DNA of 51,780 nucleotides, from NCBI RefSeq assembly GCF_900537115.1, contig NZ_UNRG01000015.1, positions 1 through 51,780 of the forward strand. The letters are read 5' to 3'. Shown piece by piece: positions 32,425 to 41,073 of this stretch. Position numbers and translations under genes: made by a program. The notes below the pieces were generated by a model. It ran no database searches, had not been told where the DNA came from, and saw nothing but the letters and a program-made list of their open reading frames with translations. Origin of the DNA: Arthrobacter sp. Alg241-R88 (GTDB taxonomy: Bacteria; Actinomycetota; Actinomycetes; Actinomycetales; Micrococcaceae). Position 1 is the stretch's first letter. The number at the start of each line of letters is the position of its first letter.

Positions 32425-33903
32425 ATGACGTCTACCAATAAATTCGCTTCACCAAGTGGCGGGGATACTCCGGTGGCCGCGGGAAGCAGCGCTAAAGGCA
32501 AGCTGAAGGGGCGGATGACGACCCTGGATCTTGTTCTCACCGTGCTCGCGTGCGCCGCCCCCCTTGCCTCTGTTTCCGGTGTTTTCCCCTTCGCCATCGC
32601 TTTTGGTGGCGGCTGGGCCCCGGTCGCATTCTTCGGGGCCATGGTCATCCTGGCATTGTTCGCCACCGGAATCGCGACCATGTCAAAGCTTGTGCCGAAC
32701 CCGGGCGCGTTTTACGCCTACATAACCGTTGGTATCGGCAAGTCCGCTGGCCTGGGCGGGGCCTTCCTGGCCATCTTCGCGTATTGGCTCATTACGGCCG
32801 CAAGCTATGCATTCCTCGGGTCAGCTACGCAACAACTCGTACACGGATCCTGGGGGGGCCCTGACATCCCCTGGTATGTCTATACCTTCGCGGGACTCGC
32901 CATCGTCACTGTTCTGGCCTACCACAACGTCGCTATCTCAGCGAAAGTCCTCTCCGTTGTCATGATGCTTGAGGTGCTCATCATCGTTATCTTCGATGTT
33001 GCGGTCGGAGTTCAAGCTGATAAAGGCGCTGTTTCCCTCCCAGGTCTTTTCGGTGGCGCTTTGGCGCCATCCGATTTCCCCATCGCAATCGTTTACGCCT
33101 TGCTCTGCTTCATCGGCTTCGAGTCAACGGCAATTTTCCGCGAAGAGGCGCGCAACCCGGAGAAGACCGTCCCGCGGGCCATGCTCCTGGCAGTGCTGAC
33201 TATCGGCATCTTCTACGTCACCTCTTCATTCATGCTCATCCTGGCATTCGGGCCGGAAGAAGCCTTGCGTATGGCGCTCAACGAGCCTGCAACCATGTTC
33301 CCGACTGCTTTGAGTACGTTCGTCGGCCCCGTCGCCAGCGACATCATGAGCGTCCTACTCGTTACCTCAGTCTTTGCATCCCTGATCGCCCTACAAAACA
33401 TGCTCGGCCGCTACATGTACTCGATGGGCAACGACGGCGTGCTGCCCAGCCAGTTGGGTGCGGCCCACCCGAAGCACGGTTCCCCTTACAAGGCCGCAAT
33501 CGTAACCGGACTCATGATTGCCGCCCTCGCGTTGGTGTTCTTTGTTGACCCGAGCGACCCCATGAAGCTTTACGGGCAGATGGTTGGCGCCGGAACATGG
33601 GCCTTGATCCTGCTCATGGTTGTTGCTGCCGCCGCCGTGGTCATTTTCTTCGTTCGCACCCCGCAACCTGGCACATCTGCATTCAAGACCAAGGTTGCTC
33701 CCATCCTGAGCTTCATCGGACTCGCCCTCATCATCTACTTCACTACCGCCAACCTCAGCCTCTTCACGGGACTTGAAGGCGCACTTGCCATTGGATTCAT
33801 CGTGGTGACGGTCCTGGTCTTCACAGCAGGCTGCCTCGCCGCGCAGCGATTCCGGACAAAGCGCCCAGACGTCTACGCCAGAATCGGACGCCAGCAAGGC
33901 TAA
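32425..33903 (+). CDS. APC-superfamily amino acid/amine permease
   Basis: A 492-residue transporter with about twelve membrane segments. The cytoplasmic N-terminus (about 30 residues) is followed by LKGRMTTLDLVLTVLACAAP, the family's first helix region, and by CFIGFESTAIFREEARNPEK, the conserved loop of the amino acid/polyamine/organocation superfamily. The start ATG at 32425 has GGAG six bases upstream. Lies 65 bases after the flavin reductase gene in the same direction. Probably imports the amine or amino acid processed by this operon; the substrate is not identified. Confidence 0.9.
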   Translation: MTSTNKFASPSGGDTPVAAGSSAKGKLKGRMTTLDLVLTVLACAAPLASVSGVFPFAIAFGGGWAPVAFFGAMVILALFATGIATMSKLVPNPGAFYAYITVGIGKSAGLGGAFLAIFAYWLITAASYAFLGSATQQLVHGSWGGPDIPWYVYTFAGLAIVTVLAYHNVAISAKVLSVVMMLEVLIIVIFDVAVGVQADKGAVSLPGLFGGALAPSDFPIAIVYALLCFIGFESTAIFREEARNPEKTVPRAMLLAVLTIGIFYVTSSFMLILAFGPEEALRMALNEPATMFPTALSTFVGPVASDIMSVLLVTSVFASLIALQNMLGRYMYSMGNDGVLPSQLGAAHPKHGSPYKAAIVTGLMIAALALVFFVDPSDPMKLYGQMVGAGTWALILLMVVAAAAVVIFFVRTPQPGTSAFKTKVAPILSFIGLALIIYFTTANLSLFTGLEGALAIGFIVVTVLVFTAGCLAAQRFRTKRPDVYARIGRQQG

Positions 33904-33942
33904 TCCGCCCAAGAGCGGCGGTCGCCCTTTCGATCAAATTCA

Positions 33943-33960
33943 GCCCTCGTCCCCGAGGGC
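33943..33960 (+). repeat. Short intra-operon hairpin
   Basis: GCCCTCG at 33943-33949 pairs with CGAGGGC at 33954-33960 around a 4-base loop, between the permease stop and the GMC oxidoreductase start. No T-run follows, so a processing or partial attenuation site is more likely than a full terminator. Confidence 0.35.
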
Positions 33961-33981
33961 AAACAGCAGGAGAATCATCAC

Positions 33982-35649
33982 ATGAACCCACAGACCACAT
34001 ACGACTACATCATCGTCGGTGGTGGCAGTGCCGGCTGCGTTCTGGCAAACCGCCTTACAGCAGATTCCAGCAAGCGAGTGCTCGTCATCGAAGCCGGCCA
34101 CCGCAGCTCCAAGCTCGACCTCCCGGTGAGGGTTCCTGCTGCGTTTATCTTCCTTTTCGGCAAGCCGTTCTATGACTGGTGCTTCAAGTCCGAGCCCGAG
34201 CCCGGACTTCACGGCCGGCGCATCGAACACTACCGCGGGAAGCTGATGGGCGGTTCAAGCTCCATCAACGGCCTCTTTTACCAGCGCGGCAATCCAATGT
34301 CATTCGACCAATGGGCACAAGCCCCTGGCATGGAGGACTGGGACTACGCACACTGCCTGCCCTACTTCAAAAAGCTAGAGGACTATCGAGGCCCGGAAAG
34401 CGACCACCGCGGGAAGGGCGGTCCGCTCCCCGTGGAGCAGGCACCGGCCAACCGTCCGATCTTCAAAGCATTGTTCGATGCAGCCAAACAGGCCGGCTAC
34501 GAGGTGGTCAGCGACGTTAACGCCCATCGGCAGGAGGGCTTCGGTGCTTTCGACCGGAATATTCGTGGTGGCGAACGCTGGTCAGCGGCCAGGGCCTACG
34601 TGGATCCGGTACGCAAACGCCCGAACCTTGAAGTCATGACCAACCGTCTCGTGAGAAAGGTCGTCTTCGAAGGCAAAAAGGCCGTCGGCGTCGAAATCGG
34701 CAAGAACCGCGGCGGGGAGAGCACTATCGTCCACGGCCAGGAAGTGATCCTCTGTGGTGGTGCATTCAACTCCCCGCAGCTGCTGCAGCTGTCAGGTGTA
34801 GGCAACGCAGCCGAGCTGAGCGCGCTAAATATCCCTGTCGTCCATGACCTGCCCGGCGTCGGCGAGAACCTCCAGGACCACCTTGAAGCGTTCATGATGT
34901 ACGAAGCGAAAAAGCCTGTGTCAATACAGCCATACATGCGCCCATGGCGGTTCCCGGAAATCGGATTGAAGTGGCTCTTTGGGCGAAAGGGAGTCGGAGC
35001 TTCGAACCACTTTGAGGCTGGAGGGTTCGTCCGCACCCACGAAAGGGCGCCGATGCCGAACATGATGTTCACCATGCTCCCGGTAGGCGTACGCAACGAT
35101 GGAAGCCCCGCCAAAGTACCTCATGCCTACCAAATCAATATCGGCCCCCAAACGCCCACCTCCAAGGGACACGTCAAACTGAAGTCGGCAGACCCCCGCG
35201 ACGCCCCAGCCCTCACCTTTAACTACCTCTCTACCGAAGAAGATCGATCCGAATGGATCGAGGGTGTCAGGACCGTGCGGGAACTCCTGTCCCAAAAGGC
35301 CTTTCTGGAGATCGATGGGGGACAGCTCTCCCCAGGACCCAACGTCCGGACGGATGAAGAAATCCTCGACTGGGTTGCCACTGACGCCGAGACGTCCTAC
35401 CACCCATGCGGCAGCTGCAAGATGGGCACCGAAGACGACGCCGTCGTTGACCCCAACAGTTTCCGGGTGCACGGACTCGACGGTATCCGGGTGGTGGACG
35501 CCTCCATCATGCCCATCATCCCGAATGCCAACCTGTTCGCCCCGGTGATGATGATCGCCGAAAAGGCCGCCGATGCGATCTTGGGAAACAAGCCCCTCGC
35601 CCCGGAACACGTGCCGTACTACCGTCATGAAGGAGCCCGTTCCTCGTGA
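33982..35649 (+). CDS. GMC oxidoreductase, choline dehydrogenase-like
   Basis: A 555-residue FAD enzyme of the glucose-methanol-choline family. FAD motif YDYIIVGGGSAGCVLANRLT at the N-terminus, GMC signature 1 around HYRGKLMGGSSSINGLFYQR, signature 2 GGAFNSPQLLQLSGVG, and the catalytic His in SYHPCGSCKMGT with Asn in IPNANLFAPVMMIAE. Closest in look to BetA-type choline dehydrogenases and related alcohol dehydrogenases. It oxidises a primary alcohol to an aldehyde; the aldehyde dehydrogenase 65 bases downstream is the natural next step. Whether the alcohol is choline, an amino alcohol or something else is not shown. Confidence 0.9.
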   Translation: MNPQTTYDYIIVGGGSAGCVLANRLTADSSKRVLVIEAGHRSSKLDLPVRVPAAFIFLFGKPFYDWCFKSEPEPGLHGRRIEHYRGKLMGGSSSINGLFYQRGNPMSFDQWAQAPGMEDWDYAHCLPYFKKLEDYRGPESDHRGKGGPLPVEQAPANRPIFKALFDAAKQAGYEVVSDVNAHRQEGFGAFDRNIRGGERWSAARAYVDPVRKRPNLEVMTNRLVRKVVFEGKKAVGVEIGKNRGGESTIVHGQEVILCGGAFNSPQLLQLSGVGNAAELSALNIPVVHDLPGVGENLQDHLEAFMMYEAKKPVSIQPYMRPWRFPEIGLKWLFGRKGVGASNHFEAGGFVRTHERAPMPNMMFTMLPVGVRNDGSPAKVPHAYQINIGPQTPTSKGHVKLKSADPRDAPALTFNYLSTEEDRSEWIEGVRTVRELLSQKAFLEIDGGQLSPGPNVRTDEEILDWVATDAETSYHPCGSCKMGTEDDAVVDPNSFRVHGLDGIRVVDASIMPIIPNANLFAPVMMIAEKAADAILGNKPLAPEHVPYYRHEGARSS

Positions 35650-35714
35650 ATCCGAGCGACTCTTTCGGAACAACCAACGACACGGCAAATCAAAATAGCT
35701 AGGAAATGATACCC

Positions 35715-37187
35715 ATGACATCACAAAGTACCGTCGAAAAAATTCCTGTCCGTTTCGCCGGACTTTCCCTGGCTCACTTCATCAATGGCGAGTGGTTGAC
35801 GGAAAACAACGCTGCTGAATTCCCACTGGTGGACCCGAACACCGGAGAGGAGGTCGGCAGGGCCCCCATCGCAAGCGCCAAAGTCGTCGATGACGCTGTT
35901 GCTGCTGCGACGAAAGCCTCTGCTGCCTGGCGGCTTACAACTCCCCGGGAGCGTTCAGAGTATCTCCACCGCCTCGCCGACCTTGTAGACGAAGCAGGAG
36001 ACGACCTTGCCCGCTTGGAAAGCGCGAACGTGGGCAGGCCCATTTCGGACGTCCAGGAGGACATCCCTTACATTGTCGACGTCCTACGCTTTTACGCAGG
36101 TGCTGCACGTTCAACAAACGGCACCTCAGCCGGCCAGTACGAACGTGGGACAACGTCCATCGTGCTGCGACAGCCCATCGGTGTCGTCGGGCTGATCACG
36201 CCATGGAACTACCCGTTGGTGGAAGCACTCTTCAAATTGGCTCCCGCTCTCGCAGCCGGCAACACTGTCGTGCTCAAGCCCTCGGAACTGACACCGTACT
36301 CGACGGTAGCCCTCGCGGAATTGGCTGCGTCCGTTCTCCCCCCGGGCGTTCTGAACGTTGTTCTCGGTGACGGCTCCACGGGCGCCGCAATCGTTGAACA
36401 CACTGGCGTCGGATTGATCTCGCTCACTGGTGACGGCAGTACCGGCAAGAAGATTGCAGCGTCTTCCGCAGCCACTCTCAAGCGCGTCCACCTCGAACTC
36501 GGCGGCAAAGCACCAGTACTGGTCTTTGACGATGCCGACATAGACCGGGCAGCTGAGCATCTCGCAGTGGGTGGATTCGTCACCACCGGCCAAAACTGCA
36601 CTGCTGCGTCCCGCCTCATCGTCCACGATGCCGTTTTCGAGAAGTTTGTCGAAAAGTACACAAACCACGTCCGGCAGCTGCAGGTGGGGGAGTCATCTGA
36701 CCCCCGGACACAGATGGGCCCGCTTGTCTCACAACGCCAGATGGAGCGTGTACTCGGGTTCCTTGAGCGGGCGGCCTCCACACCCGCCAAAATTGAGCTC
36801 GGAGGCTCCCGGCTGGACCGCCCCGGCTTCTTTGTAGAGCCCACTGTCATCACTGGTGTTGATCAGGGCAGCGAGCTAGTGCAACGGGAGGTCTTCGGCC
36901 CGGTCGTTACCATCCAGCGAGCCTCCTCCGAAGAGCAGATGCTGCAGTGGGCAAACCAAGTCGAGTACGGGCTGGCCGCCGGTATCTGGACCAGGGACCT
37001 TGACCGAGCTGTAGAACTGATGACCGAACTGAACTTCGGTACAGTATGGGTCAACGACCACCTCACAACCCTGCCGGAAATGCCATTCGGTGGGTTCGGT
37101 GAATCAGGTTATGGCAAGGCGCTCTCGGCCGAATCCCTCAACGATTTCTCCCAGCTAAAGCACGTCCTGGTCCGGTCAGCCCGCTAA
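35715..37187 (+). CDS. NAD-dependent aldehyde dehydrogenase (betaine/aminobutyraldehyde type)
   Basis: A 490-residue aldehyde dehydrogenase. Seen: VGLITPWNYPLVEALFKLAP, the catalytic Glu in HLELGGKAPVLVF, the catalytic Cys in GGFVTTGQNCTAASRLIVH, and VWVNDHLTTLPEMPFGGFGES. GQNCTA and the C-terminal pattern fit the betaine-aldehyde/gamma-aminobutyraldehyde group. The ATG at 35715 is preceded by AGGAAATG; an ATG three codons upstream (35706) is also possible. Last gene of the operon; a perfect hairpin terminator follows its stop. Probably oxidises the aldehyde made by the GMC enzyme. Confidence 0.92.
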   Translation: MTSQSTVEKIPVRFAGLSLAHFINGEWLTENNAAEFPLVDPNTGEEVGRAPIASAKVVDDAVAAATKASAAWRLTTPRERSEYLHRLADLVDEAGDDLARLESANVGRPISDVQEDIPYIVDVLRFYAGAARSTNGTSAGQYERGTTSIVLRQPIGVVGLITPWNYPLVEALFKLAPALAAGNTVVLKPSELTPYSTVALAELAASVLPPGVLNVVLGDGSTGAAIVEHTGVGLISLTGDGSTGKKIAASSAATLKRVHLELGGKAPVLVFDDADIDRAAEHLAVGGFVTTGQNCTAASRLIVHDAVFEKFVEKYTNHVRQLQVGESSDPRTQMGPLVSQRQMERVLGFLERAASTPAKIELGGSRLDRPGFFVEPTVITGVDQGSELVQREVFGPVVTIQRASSEEQMLQWANQVEYGLAAGIWTRDLDRAVELMTELNFGTVWVNDHLTTLPEMPFGGFGESGYGKALSAESLNDFSQLKHVLVRSAR

Positions 37188-37214
37188 AGGGTCTAGGCAG
37201 AAACAATTTGTTGA

Positions 37215-37243
37215 TTCCAGGGAGGGCCAGGCCCTCCCTGGAA
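37215..37243 (+). terminator. Terminator hairpin after the aldehyde dehydrogenase gene
   Basis: Perfect 14-bp arms (37215-37228 and 37230-37243) with a single unpaired centre base, 28 bases after the stop. It is followed by TTGCCATAA rather than a clean T-run. Confidence 0.7.
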
Positions 37244-37640
37244 TTGCCATAACCGTGTCGTGCTGGAGACGACATTTTCGGATACAGCGCCACCGGTTGC
37301 GGAAAGCCCCGCCGTATGAGGCTCAGTCCCCACCAGCCGGCCAGGCCCTTAATCGGTACGAAGGCTCTATGCTGCTTTCCGCGGCGGCCGCACTTGCCAT
37401 AGCCAAGCCCCTGGCGCCTCCCTTGCCCCGGCTCAAGCTGGTACCGCTCAGGACAACTCACACCCCGATACTGCCGGAACTTTCGCTGCGCTTGCGGTAG
37501 CACCCCCTGCCGTGAGTCAGCTCCCTCTCCTTTCCAGAGACTTTTGCGGGTTCAGAGACGGGAGGATTCAGCAGCAGCAGGACGTCAAAGGGGCCACACG
37601 CCCCTTCACAAAAGATCATCATCCCTTAGAGGACTTTTGC
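37244..37640. other. Intergenic region, nothing convincing
   Basis: Nearly 400 bases between the terminator and the small membrane-protein gene. Open frames on both strands have no ribosome binding site and poor composition. The last 60 bases probably hold the promoter of the small gene. Confidence 0.45.
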
Positions 37641-37811
37641 GTGCCTAAAACCTATAACGTCATCATGTTTGTATTACTCCTTGGCGGTGTTGTCTGTGCC
37701 ATTTTGGCGGACACCACCGCCACCTTCGCATCCGGGCTGGTCCTCCTCGTTGTTGGGACCGCAGGGCTCTCCTCCGGCTATGTGACGCACCTGGACGATG
37801 AGGTCAAGTAG
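37641..37811 (+). CDS. Small membrane protein, 56 residues
   Basis: GTG start with AGAGGAC nine bases upstream. The protein begins MPKTYNVIMFVLLLGGVVCA, and has two hydrophobic segments (about 7-25 and 29-47) joined by a short ADTTAT turn, with an acidic tail. A longer frame from 37512 exists but its first 43 residues look non-coding. No family is recognised. It stands alone between two terminators. Confidence 0.55.
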   Translation: MPKTYNVIMFVLLLGGVVCAILADTTATFASGLVLLVVGTAGLSSGYVTHLDDEVK

Positions 37812-38196
37812 GTACAGGACGGAGATTCAAGGGAGGCTCGGTGCTTCGACGGCTTCGAGTCCGCGTAAATCCCCGCTTTGTCGTTGATCTACCCGGCAGT
37901 ACCGTTTGCTGAGTTATGCCGTTCCCAAAGGTAGGCCAGTAGGCCGGGCTATGGCATGGCGAACGATGCACATGTGTACGCGTGCGACCAGGCACACTGG
38001 TGTACTCAGAGCAGCCGCTTAGGCACTCTGGTTCCGCGTACACTCCCTGCGGGCCGAGCCCATAACAAAAGACAGGAAGACGCGGTGTGTGAAACACACC
38101 GCGTCTTCCTGTGCATGGCGAAGGTGGACGTGAAGTCAGGGATTCGATGTCACCGCGTACGATTCACAGACTGTACGCTCCCTTCGGCACTAGGTG
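37812..38196. other. Intergenic region with terminator
   Basis: These 385 bases separate the small membrane-protein gene from the convergent dehydrogenase gene. I find no protein-like frame and no tRNA; the only clear element is the 18-bp hairpin at 38073-38111. Confidence 0.5.
38073..38111 (-). terminator. Perfect 18-bp hairpin terminator of the minus-strand dehydrogenase
   Basis: Arms at 38073-38090 and 38094-38111 are exact complements with a 3-base loop. In minus-strand sense the stem is followed by TCTTTTGTT, and it lies 85 bases beyond the stop at 38197. Confidence 0.85.
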
Positions 38197-39594
38197 TCAT
38201 CCGGCGATGTAAAGCAGCCGCTTGTTTACAAACTCATCCATGCCCAAGGGGCCCAGTTCGCGGCCGAACCCGGACCGCTTGATACCACCAAATGGCATGT
38301 CGGCGCCTTCGCCAGCGGCGGTATTGACACTGGCCATGCCGCTTTCAAGGCCCTCCGCCACTCGACGGGCGCGCTCCTCGTCGGTGCTGAAGACTGCACC
38401 GCCGAGGCCATACGGGGTGTCGTTGGCGAGGTCAAGTGCTTCCTCGTCGCTCGAGGCCTTATAGACGACGGCGACCGGGCCGAACAGTTCTTCGCTGTAT
38501 GCGCGCATGTCCTTGGTGATTCCCGTGAGGACAGCCGGCTGGAAGTATGCCCCCGGACCATCCAGCAATACACCGCCAACGTGAAGAATTGCACCCTTTG
38601 AAACCGCATCCTGTACCTGCTCTGCCAGTTCTTCGGCTGCTGCTCGGGACGCCATTGGAGTGAAGGTTCCCTCAGACTCCTCGAGGGGATTGCCTGGCTT
38701 CAGGTCTTTGGCAAGTTCAACCATTGCGGCGACGAACTCGTCGTAAATGTCGTCCATGACGATGATGCGCTTGTTGGAATTGCAGGCCTGCCCGGTATTA
38801 GCCATACGCGTGGCCCAGGCCGACGCTGCAGAGGCCTTCACATCGGATGAGTCCAGGACGACGTAGGGGTCGGATCCGCCCAACTCCAGGACTGCCTTCT
38901 TAAGGTTTTTTCCGGCCATGGCGCCGACAGCTGCACCGGCGCGCTCCGAGCCTGTAAGGGAAATGCCTTGAACACGCGGGTCGGCGATGATTTCTTCGAG
39001 TTGAGCGCGGTTGGCGAAGACGTTGACATATGCGCCCTTGGGAAGGCCTGCGTCATCCAAGATCTGCTGGATGGCCAGCGCTGACCGCGGGCAATTGATT
39101 GAGTGCTTGAGGATAATGGTATTTCCCAAGACCAGATTCGGTGCTACGAACCTCGCAACCTGGTAGTAGGGGTAGTTCCACGGCATGATGCCCAACAGGA
39201 CGCCGACCGGACGCTTCTGTATGACTGCTTTGCCGCCGATGGCGTTGATGGGCTGGTCCGCGGCCAGTTCCGGCCCCTCGGTGGCGAAGTAGTCGAAAAT
39301 TTCCGTGCAGAAAGTCGCTTCACCACGTGCCGACTTGATCGGCTTTCCCATTTCTTCACTGATGATAGCCGCCAAGTCATCTGCCCGCTCACTGAAGAGC
39401 TCGCCGATGCGGGCGACAATTTTCGCGCGCGCCTGGAGGGGAACCTCACGCCATTCCAGGTAAGTGTCATGGGCGGCGGTAAGAGCCTCCTGAATCTCCT
39501 GGTCCGTTGCCGTTGCAAATTCTTCGACAATCTGTCCGGTTGCTGGATTCAAAACCCGGTATCCGCGGGCGGTGGATTGCAGAGGTGCGGTCAT
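38197..39594 (-). CDS. NAD(P)-dependent succinate-semialdehyde-type dehydrogenase
   Basis: A 465-residue aldehyde dehydrogenase of the GabD/Sad group. Seen: ISEEMGKPIKSARGE, LLGIMPWNYPYYQVARFVAP, the Glu in LELGGSDPYVVLDSSD, the catalytic Cys in MANTGQACNSNKRIIV, and MPFGGIKRSGFGREL. ATG at 39594 is chosen with AGGAGCC upstream; the frame is open to 40047 but would overlap the divergent gene. Divergent from the D-2-hydroxyacid dehydrogenase at 39808, with several CTGT half-sites between them. A likely role is oxidising the semialdehyde made by the 4-aminobutyrate-type aminotransferase (inference). Confidence 0.9.
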   Translation of the reverse strand: MTAPLQSTARGYRVLNPATGQIVEEFATATDQEIQEALTAAHDTYLEWREVPLQARAKIVARIGELFSERADDLAAIISEEMGKPIKSARGEATFCTEIFDYFATEGPELAADQPINAIGGKAVIQKRPVGVLLGIMPWNYPYYQVARFVAPNLVLGNTIILKHSINCPRSALAIQQILDDAGLPKGAYVNVFANRAQLEEIIADPRVQGISLTGSERAGAAVGAMAGKNLKKAVLELGGSDPYVVLDSSDVKASAASAWATRMANTGQACNSNKRIIVMDDIYDEFVAAMVELAKDLKPGNPLEESEGTFTPMASRAAAEELAEQVQDAVSKGAILHVGGVLLDGPGAYFQPAVLTGITKDMRAYSEELFGPVAVVYKASSDEEALDLANDTPYGLGGAVFSTDEERARRVAEGLESGMASVNTAAGEGADMPFGGIKRSGFGRELGPLGMDEFVNKRLLYIAG

Positions 39595-39738
39595 TCCGAG
39601 GGCTCCTGTTCGTGGGCGGTAGGTAGGGGGTGTGACTTCAGACGCCATCAAGGGCCAGTCCACGCGACTGAGCGTGCAGACGGTTCTCGTCGGCTGGAGA
39701 CTCCCTGAGTGCGTTGCATGTTTCCTGCAAGTTCTTCC

Positions 39739-39790
39739 ACTGTAACTGCAAACTGTAGACTTTTGAACTGTAAACTGTGAATTGTAAGCA
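39739..39790. promoter_or_regulatory. Cluster of ACTGTA half-sites between divergent genes
   Basis: AACTGTAGAC at 39751-39760, GAACTGTAAACTG at 39765-39777 and AACTGTGAATTG at 39774-39785, with CACTGTAACTG at 39738-39748, form a run of CTGT repeats. CTGT-AA-ACTG and CTGT-AG-ACTT are imperfect versions of the island palindrome, here arrayed at roughly 15-base steps in the shared promoter. Confidence 0.5.
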
Positions 39791-39807
39791 GAGTGACGAG
39801 GGATTCC

Positions 39808-40767
39808 ATGAATATGAAAGTCATTGTTGTAGGTGCGGAGAGCGACCTGCCTCCAGAAATGGAGAAGATAGAGGCGGTCGCGAACGTGATTCCCGTGAAC
39901 AGTGCGGAGGAGTTTGCGCGGGCACGCAAGGAAGCCGATGTCGTGTTTATGTGGCAGTGGGACAGCGATTTGGTTGCGCAGGCTGGCCCTGGCGGTCTCT
40001 CCTGGGTCCATGTCAACAGCATCGGGGTGGATGCGCTGCTGACGCAAGAAGTTGCAGACTCTGAGTTGATCATCAGCAACACCAGGGGTGTCTTTGAGCC
40101 CCCGGTCGCAGAGTGGGTCCTGTCGGCTTTGCTATTCATGGCCAAGGACATGCGGGGGACCGTGGAACTTCAGCGGCAGGGAACTTGGAAACCCCGACCG
40201 GTCGATATGATCCGCGGCCGCCGGGCCTTGGTGCTGGGACCAGGGGGAGTGGGCCGCGAGATTGCCCTGCTTTTACGGGCCGCCGGATACACCGTTGACA
40301 TCGTTGGCCGTACCTCCCGGGACGAACCGGAACTCGGTCGTATCCGTTCGACAGCTGACCTGAACGAGCTGTTGGCCCATGCCGACGATGTAATCCTGGC
40401 TGCGCCGCTGACTGAAGAAACCCGTGGAATCTTGAGCGCGGAGCGCCTGGCGAAGATGCGGAAGGGGGCACGCCTCGTCAACGCAGGCCGGGGGCCCTTG
40501 GTCGACGAGCGAGCACTCCTCGAGCGCCTCCAGGAAGGCCACCTCGCTGCTGCAGCCCTAGACGTTTTCAACCAGGAGCCGCTGGATTCGAGCCACCCGT
40601 TTTGGTCTATGGAGAACGTTCTTGTTTCGCCTCACATGGCGAGCTATGCCAATGGCTGGGAAAGCGCGTCCGTCGACGTGTTCCTCAAAAACCTGGAGCG
40701 CTGGATGCAGGGCGACAAGCTCAAGCACGTAGTGAATGCCAAAAAGCTGATCCACGTTTCTGGCTGA
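39808..40767 (+). CDS. D-2-hydroxyacid dehydrogenase (NAD(P))-like
   Basis: A 319-residue enzyme of the D-isomer-specific 2-hydroxyacid dehydrogenase family. Rossmann motif VLGPGGVGREIALLLRAAGY (about residue 145), catalytic Arg in LVNAGRGPLVDE, Glu in DVFNQEPLDSSHP and His in VLVSPHMASYANG are present. ATG at 39808 follows GAGGGA; a GTG five codons upstream is the alternative. It interconverts 2-oxoacids and D-2-hydroxyacids; the FAD/Fe-S dehydrogenase upstream in the island acts on the same class. A paralogue lies at 41070. Confidence 0.88.
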   Translation: MNMKVIVVGAESDLPPEMEKIEAVANVIPVNSAEEFARARKEADVVFMWQWDSDLVAQAGPGGLSWVHVNSIGVDALLTQEVADSELIISNTRGVFEPPVAEWVLSALLFMAKDMRGTVELQRQGTWKPRPVDMIRGRRALVLGPGGVGREIALLLRAAGYTVDIVGRTSRDEPELGRIRSTADLNELLAHADDVILAAPLTEETRGILSAERLAKMRKGARLVNAGRGPLVDERALLERLQEGHLAAAALDVFNQEPLDSSHPFWSMENVLVSPHMASYANGWESASVDVFLKNLERWMQGDKLKHVVNAKKLIHVSG

Positions 40768-40823
40768 GCAGCACCGCTTCAACCTTTCCTAGCCCACCCG
40801 TCAGCAGACATTCCTACTGCAGA

Positions 40824-40833
40824 CTGTTGACAA
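40824..40833. promoter_or_regulatory. Operator-like palindrome CTGT-TG-ACAA
   Basis: Matches the island motif and overlaps a plus-strand TTGACA at 40827-40832. It is 55 bases upstream of a small ribosome-binding-site-preceded frame at 40888 and 236 bases upstream of the second hydroxyacid dehydrogenase. The rest of the 300-base gap to 41070 holds only that frame. Confidence 0.5.
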
Positions 40834-40887
40834 CCTGTGCTTTGGTGGTGTTCGCTGGATGTGGAATCAATGCGAGAGGGATAAGTC

Positions 40888-41073
40888 ATGAGACGCTGCA
40901 AGGCTTGGGCCGACGCGGGGAGGACGGCTGCTTCGTTGGCCGGGAGCTTACAAAGCCCGGGGCTAACGAGCGATGTCTCGAGACTTTCAATGCCCAGGCG
41001 GCGGTGCCTTTTGGCGCACCAAAACCGGGAAGCAATCGTTTGTTCACGTGAGCCCGTCGAGGTGTTCTTGTGA
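40888..41073 (+). CDS. Possible 61-residue leader protein coupled to the next gene
   Basis: ATG preceded by GAGAGGG at a seven-base spacing; its TGA stop overlaps the GTG start of the hydroxyacid dehydrogenase (GTGA at 41070-41073), the arrangement of translationally coupled genes. The product begins MRRCKAWADAGRTAASLAGS, is basic with several cysteines, and resembles nothing I know. A different frame over the same bases is also open, so composition does not decide. Could be a decayed gene. Confidence 0.35.
   Translation: MRRCKAWADAGRTAASLAGSLQSPGLTSDVSRLSMPRRRCLLAHQNREAIVCSREPVEVFL

Noticed and set aside
38121..38200. A GGGATTCGA stretch reminiscent of a tRNA T-arm
   Set aside because: No acceptor stem, D-arm or anticodon arm could be folded around it. 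No tRNA or rRNA gene was found in the window.
37956..38282. A 108-codon plus-strand frame across the terminator hairpin
   Set aside because: It runs through the 18-bp hairpin and into the 3' end of the opposite dehydrogenase gene, and shows no protein-like pattern.
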